Positions 60,546 to 64,000 of a stretch of DNA of 64,000 nucleotides are shown piece after piece. Under the pieces are notes generated by a model that had not been told where the DNA came from, ran no database searches, and saw only the letters and a list, made by a program, of their open reading frames with translations. Source of the DNA: JANNNF01 sp040385825 (GTDB lineage: Bacteria; Pseudomonadota; Alphaproteobacteria; Rhodobacterales; Rhodobacteraceae); assembly GCA_040385825.1 (NCBI GenBank), contig JAZKGQ010000009.1, forward strand, positions 248,001-312,000, given 5' to 3'. A program made the position numbers and the translations under genes. The stretch's first letter is position 1, and each line of letters starts with the position of its first letter.

Positions 60546-61316
60546 ATGGATCTGGTGATGGCGGGGCTTTCCCCGCAGGCCTTTGCGGCGGCGCTTGGCA
60601 TCGCGCTGTTTGCCGGGTTTGTGAAGGGGGCGGTGGGATTTGCCATGCCGCTGATCATGATTTCGGCCTTTTCCAGCTTTCTGCCGCCCGATCTGGCGCT
60701 GGCGGGGCTGATTCTGCCCACGCTGATCACCAACCTGTCGCAGGCCACCCGGCAGGGATTGCCCGCGGCCAAGGCGACGGCGGCCAAATACTGGCGCTTT
60801 CTGGCAGGGACGGTGGTGTTCATCCTGCTGTCAGCCCAATTGTTCGAGTCGATCCCGCCGGTCGCCTATCTGCTGATCCTTGGGGTGCCGGTCACGGCCT
60901 TTGCTGCGTTGCAGCTTGCCGGGGTGCCCTTGGCCTTGCGGCTGGAACACCGGGTGCGGGCGGAATGGGGGCTTGGCGTGGTGGGAGGGCTGTATGGCGG
61001 GATCTCGGGCATCTGGGGGCCGCCGCTGCTGGTCTATCTGCTGTCGATCAACGCGGGCAAGGTCGAGACGATCCGCGTGCAGGGCGTGGTGTTCCTGATC
61101 GGGGCGGTGGCGCTGCTGGCGGCGCATCTGCACTCTGGCCTGGCCAATGCGCAGACGCTTGGGTTTTCTGCCGCGCTGGTGATCCCGGCGCAGGTGGGCA
61201 TGGTGCTGGGATACCGGCTGCAAGACCGGCTGGATCAGGTGCGCTTTCGGCGCTGGACGCAGGCGCTGCTGGTGATCACCGGCAGCAACCTGATTTTCCG
61301 CGCCCTGAGCCTGTGA
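60546..61316 (+). CDS. TSUP (TauE/SafE) family membrane permease
   Basis: A 256-residue protein with eight hydrophobic segments and the two TSUP half-motifs FVKGAVGFAMPLIMISAF near residue 25 and GGLYGGISGIWGPPLLVYLL near residue 155. It probably exports or imports a small organic or sulfur anion. GGAGAG upstream of ATG 60546 marks the start; a 25-codon longer reading is unlikely. The stop abuts the pckA stop on the other strand with no gap. Confidence 0.88.
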   Translation: MDLVMAGLSPQAFAAALGIALFAGFVKGAVGFAMPLIMISAFSSFLPPDLALAGLILPTLITNLSQATRQGLPAAKATAAKYWRFLAGTVVFILLSAQLFESIPPVAYLLILGVPVTAFAALQLAGVPLALRLEHRVRAEWGLGVVGGLYGGISGIWGPPLLVYLLSINAGKVETIRVQGVVFLIGAVALLAAHLHSGLANAQTLGFSAALVIPAQVGMVLGYRLQDRLDQVRFRRWTQALLVITGSNLIFRALSL

Positions 61317-62915
61317 TCAGCCTATCGCGGCGGCCTTCACGTCGGCGTCGATGAAGGGCACATACTGGCCGAAGTTTTCGGCAAACATCGCAACCAGCCT
61401 GCGCGCCTGCGCGTCATAGGCGGCGGGGTCGGCCCAGGTGCTGCGCGGGTTCAGCAGGCCCGCATCCACGCCCGGCACCGCCACCGGCACCTCGAACCCG
61501 AAGTTCGGGTCGCGGCGGAATTCTGCCCCCGCAAGGCTGCCGTCCAGCGCCGCCGACAGCAGCGCGCGGGTGGCCTTGATCGGCATGCGGCGGCCCGTGC
61601 CGTAAGCCCCGCCCGTCCAGCCGGTGTTGACCAGCCAGCATGACGCGCCATGCTTGGCGATCTTGGCTTGCAGCAGTTTGCCGTATTCCTCTGGGCGGCG
61701 CGGCATGAAGGGGGCGCCAAAGCAGGTGCTGAAGGTGGGGGTCGGTTCCGTCACCCCGCGTTCGGTGCCCGCGACCTTGGAGGTGAAGCCGGACAGGAAG
61801 TGGTACATCGCCTGCGCCGGGGTCAGCTTGGCAATCGGCGGCAGCACGCCAAACGCATCGCAGGTCAGCATGATGACATTCCTGGGATGGCCGCCGAGGC
61901 CCGTTGCCGACGCGTTCGGGATATAGTCCAGCGGATAGGCGCAGCGGGTGTTGGCGGTCAGGCTGTCATCGTCGAAGTCGAGTTCCAGCGTTTCGGGATC
62001 ATAGACCATGTTTTCCACCACGGTCGCAAAACGGTGGGTGGTGGCAAAGATATCGGGTTCGGCCTCGGGGTTGAGGTTGATGGTCTTGGCATAGCAGCCG
62101 CCTTCAAAGTTGAAGCTGCCCCGGTCCGACCAGCCATGTTCGTCATCGCCGATCAGGGTGCGGTCGGGGGCGGCGGACAGCGTGGTCTTGCCGGTGCCCG
62201 ACAGGCCGAAGAACACGGCAGAATCTACAGGGTTGCCAAGCGCATGGTTGGCCGAACAATGCATCGGCATCACGCCCTTTTCGGGCAGCAGGTAGTTCAG
62301 CAGGGTGAACACCGATTTCTTGTTTTCGCCCGCATAGGCGGTATTGGCAATCAGGATCAGCTTTCTGTCGAAGTTCATCGAAATGACGGTTTCGGTGCGG
62401 CAGCCATGACGGGCCGGATCGGCCTTGAAGCTGGGGCAATTGATGATCGTCCATTCCGGCAGGAAGGTTGCAAGCTCTGCCCGGTCGGGGCGGCGCAGCA
62501 GGTGGCGGATGAACAGCCCGTGCCAGGCCAGTTCCGTCACCACCCGCACGTCCAGACGATGAACGGGGTCGGCCCCGGCATATAGATCCTGCACGAAATA
62601 GTCGCGCCCCTGCATGTGGGCCAGCATGTCGGCATGCAGCCGGTCGAACGCCTCGGGGGCCATCGGCGCGTTGTTTTCCCACCAGATGCTGTCTTCGACC
62701 GACGGCGTGCGCACCACGAACTTGTCCTTGGGCGACCGGCCGGTGAACTGGCCTGTCGAACACAGGAACGCACCACCCTTGCCCAGAATGCCTTCGCCAC
62801 GCGCCACCGCCGCCTGCACCAGGGCCGGTTCGATCATGTTGTAATAGACGTGGCCCAGCCCCGAGATGCCCTGTGTGTCAAGTGTTTGGTTCAGGTTCAC
62901 GGTTCCGTGCATCAT
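61317..62915 (-). CDS. pckA: Phosphoenolpyruvate carboxykinase (ATP)
   Basis: A 532-residue ATP-type PEPCK. Motifs: FTGRSPKDKFVVR near residue 55, AYAGENKKSVFTLLNYLLP, MHCSANHALG, kinase-1a FFGLSGTGKTTLSA (P-loop), kinase-2 IGDDEHGWSD, and ENMVYDP. It turns oxaloacetate and ATP into PEP, the entry to gluconeogenesis, and fits growth on acetate or other C2-C4 acids with the neighbouring mcd. Start ATG 62915 or the next ATG (62912), with GGGAG upstream. It is divergent from chvI; two operator-like repeats lie between them. Confidence 0.96.
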   Translation of the reverse strand: MMHGTVNLNQTLDTQGISGLGHVYYNMIEPALVQAAVARGEGILGKGGAFLCSTGQFTGRSPKDKFVVRTPSVEDSIWWENNAPMAPEAFDRLHADMLAHMQGRDYFVQDLYAGADPVHRLDVRVVTELAWHGLFIRHLLRRPDRAELATFLPEWTIINCPSFKADPARHGCRTETVISMNFDRKLILIANTAYAGENKKSVFTLLNYLLPEKGVMPMHCSANHALGNPVDSAVFFGLSGTGKTTLSAAPDRTLIGDDEHGWSDRGSFNFEGGCYAKTINLNPEAEPDIFATTHRFATVVENMVYDPETLELDFDDDSLTANTRCAYPLDYIPNASATGLGGHPRNVIMLTCDAFGVLPPIAKLTPAQAMYHFLSGFTSKVAGTERGVTEPTPTFSTCFGAPFMPRRPEEYGKLLQAKIAKHGASCWLVNTGWTGGAYGTGRRMPIKATRALLSAALDGSLAGAEFRRDPNFGFEVPVAVPGVDAGLLNPRSTWADPAAYDAQARRLVAMFAENFGQYVPFIDADVKAAAIG

Positions 62916-63267
62916 ATTGCTTGCTCCCTTTGGCCGCGCGGGCAGCCGATCCATCTGCTCGATTTGAGGTATCCGGTCCACGGGATGCCGGAAACCGGGT
63001 CAAAAACGCCACCCCTCTTTTCGTATAACATGACGTTTTCATTCAGGAACAGGACGCTTTCACGCCGTTAGCGCAACCATCCGGACGTTAGCGCAATCAA
63101 GTTGCGTGAGGAACGTGCACTGCGGCAAATTAGTCAAACATTTGGAAATTTAGGCTCTGCTACAAGCAGGCGGCAGGGTGATTCGCAGTTAGCTGTTGAT
63201 TCTGCGGCCTGCAAAAGCGACACTATGGGAAAATAATAACAATCGAGCAGTATAAGGGAACATCGCC
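62916..63267. other. Divergent control region between pckA and chvI
   Basis: This 352-base gene-free stretch must hold both promoters. The pckA side has a TTATAC-like -10 near 63026 on the minus strand. Two GTTAGCGC half-palindromes lie in the middle (63066-63098), and AAGGGAA near 63255 is the chvI ribosome-binding site. The chvI-proximal 100 bases are AT-rich. Confidence 0.6.
63066..63098. promoter_or_regulatory. Tandem LacI-type operator-like sites
   Basis: CGTTAGCGCAACC at 63066-63078 and CGTTAGCGCAATC at 63086-63098 are direct repeats 20 bp apart, about two helical turns. Each resembles the palindrome GTTAGCGCTAAC bound by LacI-family regulators of central carbon metabolism such as Rhodobacter CceR. 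The link to a named regulator is inference. Confidence 0.5.
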
Positions 63268-63969
63268 ATGTCGAGGATCGCCCTGGTGGACGATGACAGG
63301 AATATCCTGACATCCGTCGCCATGACTTTGGAAGCCGAAGGTTTTGAGGTTGAAACCTATAACGACGGCCAGTCCGCGCTGGACGCCTTCAACCGACGCC
63401 TGCCCGATATGGCCGTGCTGGACATCAAGATGCCCCGGATGGACGGCATGGACCTGCTGCAACGCCTGCGGCAGAAAACCCAGATGCCGGTGATCTTCCT
63501 GACCTCCAAGGATGATGAGATCGACGAAGTTCTGGGCCTGCGGATGGGCGCGGATGACTATGTGAAAAAGCCGTTCTCGCAGCGTCTGCTGGTGGAGCGC
63601 ATCCGGTCTCTGCTGCGCCGTCAGGACGCAATTGCCACCGGCGAAGTGGCCGTGACCGAAGAAACCAAGCTGATGGAACGCGGCGCGCTGGTCATGGACC
63701 CGCTGCGCCATTCGGTGGCCTGGAAAGGGCTGGACGTGTCGCTGACCGTGACCGAATTCCTGCTGTTGCAGGCCCTGGCGCAACGCCCCGGTTTCGTGAA
63801 AAGCCGCGATCAGCTGATGGACGTGGCCTATGACGATCAGGTCTATGTCGATGACCGCACGATCGACAGCCATATCAAGCGCCTGCGCAAGAAGATGCGG
63901 TCGGTGGACAATGACTTTTCCGCCATCGAAACGCTGTATGGCATTGGCTATCGCTACAACGAAGAATGA
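63268..63969 (+). CDS. chvI: Two-component response regulator ChvI
   Basis: A 233-residue OmpR-type regulator. Receiver domain: acidic pocket LVDDDRN, phosphorylation Asp in MAVLDIKMPRMDG (near residue 52), Thr in FLTSKDDEIDE, and Lys in YVKKPFSQRLL. Winged-helix DNA-binding domain: LTVTEFLLLQALAQRPGFVKSRDQLMDV to HIKRLRKKMRSVDNDFSAIETLYGIGYRYNEE. The sequence and the divergent pckA neighbour fit ChvI of the ChvG-ChvI pair, which responds to envelope stress or acidity and host contact in alphaproteobacteria. The stop overlaps the next gene (ATGA), presumably chvG. Confidence 0.92.
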   Translation: MSRIALVDDDRNILTSVAMTLEAEGFEVETYNDGQSALDAFNRRLPDMAVLDIKMPRMDGMDLLQRLRQKTQMPVIFLTSKDDEIDEVLGLRMGADDYVKKPFSQRLLVERIRSLLRRQDAIATGEVAVTEETKLMERGALVMDPLRHSVAWKGLDVSLTVTEFLLLQALAQRPGFVKSRDQLMDVAYDDQVYVDDRTIDSHIKRLRKKMRSVDNDFSAIETLYGIGYRYNEE

Positions 63970-64000
63970 CCGCAATGCCACGTATCGGGACAGAGGACAG
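63966..64000 (+). CDS. chvG: Start of sensor kinase gene, probably chvG (partial)
   Basis: ATG 63966 overlaps the chvI stop (ATGA) and opens a frame reading MTAMPRIGTED before the window ends; a second ATG three codons in is an alternative. Only 35 bases are available, so the assignment rests on the usual chvI-chvG order. Confidence 0.5.
   Translation, partial: MTAMPRIGTED

Noticed and set aside
58547..61354. 935-codon + strand ORF across mcd
   Set aside because: Antisense shadow of the acyl-CoA dehydrogenase; Gly/His/Gln-rich with no family features.
1..64000. Insertion sequences, prophage genes, integrases or tRNA-linked islands
   Set aside because: No transposase, integrase, phage structural gene or tRNA gene was recognised on either strand.

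Overview
The window looks like a chromosomal segment of a high-GC alphaproteobacterium, most likely Rhodobacteraceae/Paracoccaceae (order Rhodobacterales). This rests on gene content and synteny: the DUF1013 regulator TrcR, a COQ9-type protein, DUF1491 between era and recO, the order rpoZ-rsh-DUF2062-pdxJ-acpS-lepB-rnc-era, pckA divergent from chvI, and an acyl-CoA dehydrogenase with a long N-terminal extension that matches methylsuccinyl-CoA dehydrogenase of the ethylmalonyl-CoA pathway. The genus cannot be fixed from the sequence alone.

Layout. 1-4.4 kb: housekeeping and redox genes (trcR, a secreted RNase T2, a quinone oxidoreductase, COQ9, rpsU). 4.5-10.7 kb: a catabolic group on the + strand (sugar/nucleoside-type kinase, SDR, FAH-family hydrolase, lactonase-like amidohydrolase, M20 amidohydrolase, aldo/keto reductase, VOC protein). 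Its SDR, FAH and amidohydrolase genes resemble the non-phosphorylative L-fucose/L-fuconate route. 10.7-14.2 kb: zapE, an ICMT-like membrane methyltransferase, a sterol-desaturase-family oxygenase and a TSUP permease.

14.4-30.5 kb: a complete type I-C CRISPR-Cas locus (cas3-cas5c-cas8c-cas7c-cas4-cas1-cas2), nearly all by stop/start overlap, then an AT-rich leader and one very long array on the same strand. By hand count the array has 125 repeats and 124 spacers and ends in a degenerate repeat. cas8c carries a strong internal Shine-Dalgarno and GTG that should yield the small subunit Cas11c. Several spacers occur twice. Some copies differ in length or by single substitutions, and one pair recurs in reversed order, so the array records repeated sampling of the same or related invaders. 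The SRP RNA gene (ffs) lies just beyond the array on the opposite strand.

30.8-40.7 kb: an M24/creatinase-fold protein with altered metal ligands, smc, cobalamin genes (cbiB, cobC), a MOSC protein and a PatB/MalY-type aminotransferase. 40.9-43.3 kb: three tandem, overlapping peptide deformylase paralogues followed by fmt. The third deformylase has lost the metal-binding Cys and the catalytic Glu. 43.3-47.9 kb: membrane and regulatory genes, rnhA, ispH and a NYN-domain protein. 48-57.4 kb: folK, rpoZ, the stringent-response enzyme, pdxJ, acpS, lepB, rnc, era and recO. 57.4-64 kb: an MFS transporter, mcd, a second TSUP permease, pckA and chvI with the first codons of chvG. pckA and chvI diverge from a region holding two tandem GTTAGCGC-type operator-like sites.

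A 19-bp perfect dyad (GATGGGCAATCTGCCCATC) occurs three times in the window, twice fused to a TAG stop codon. No insertion sequence, prophage or tRNA gene was recognised.
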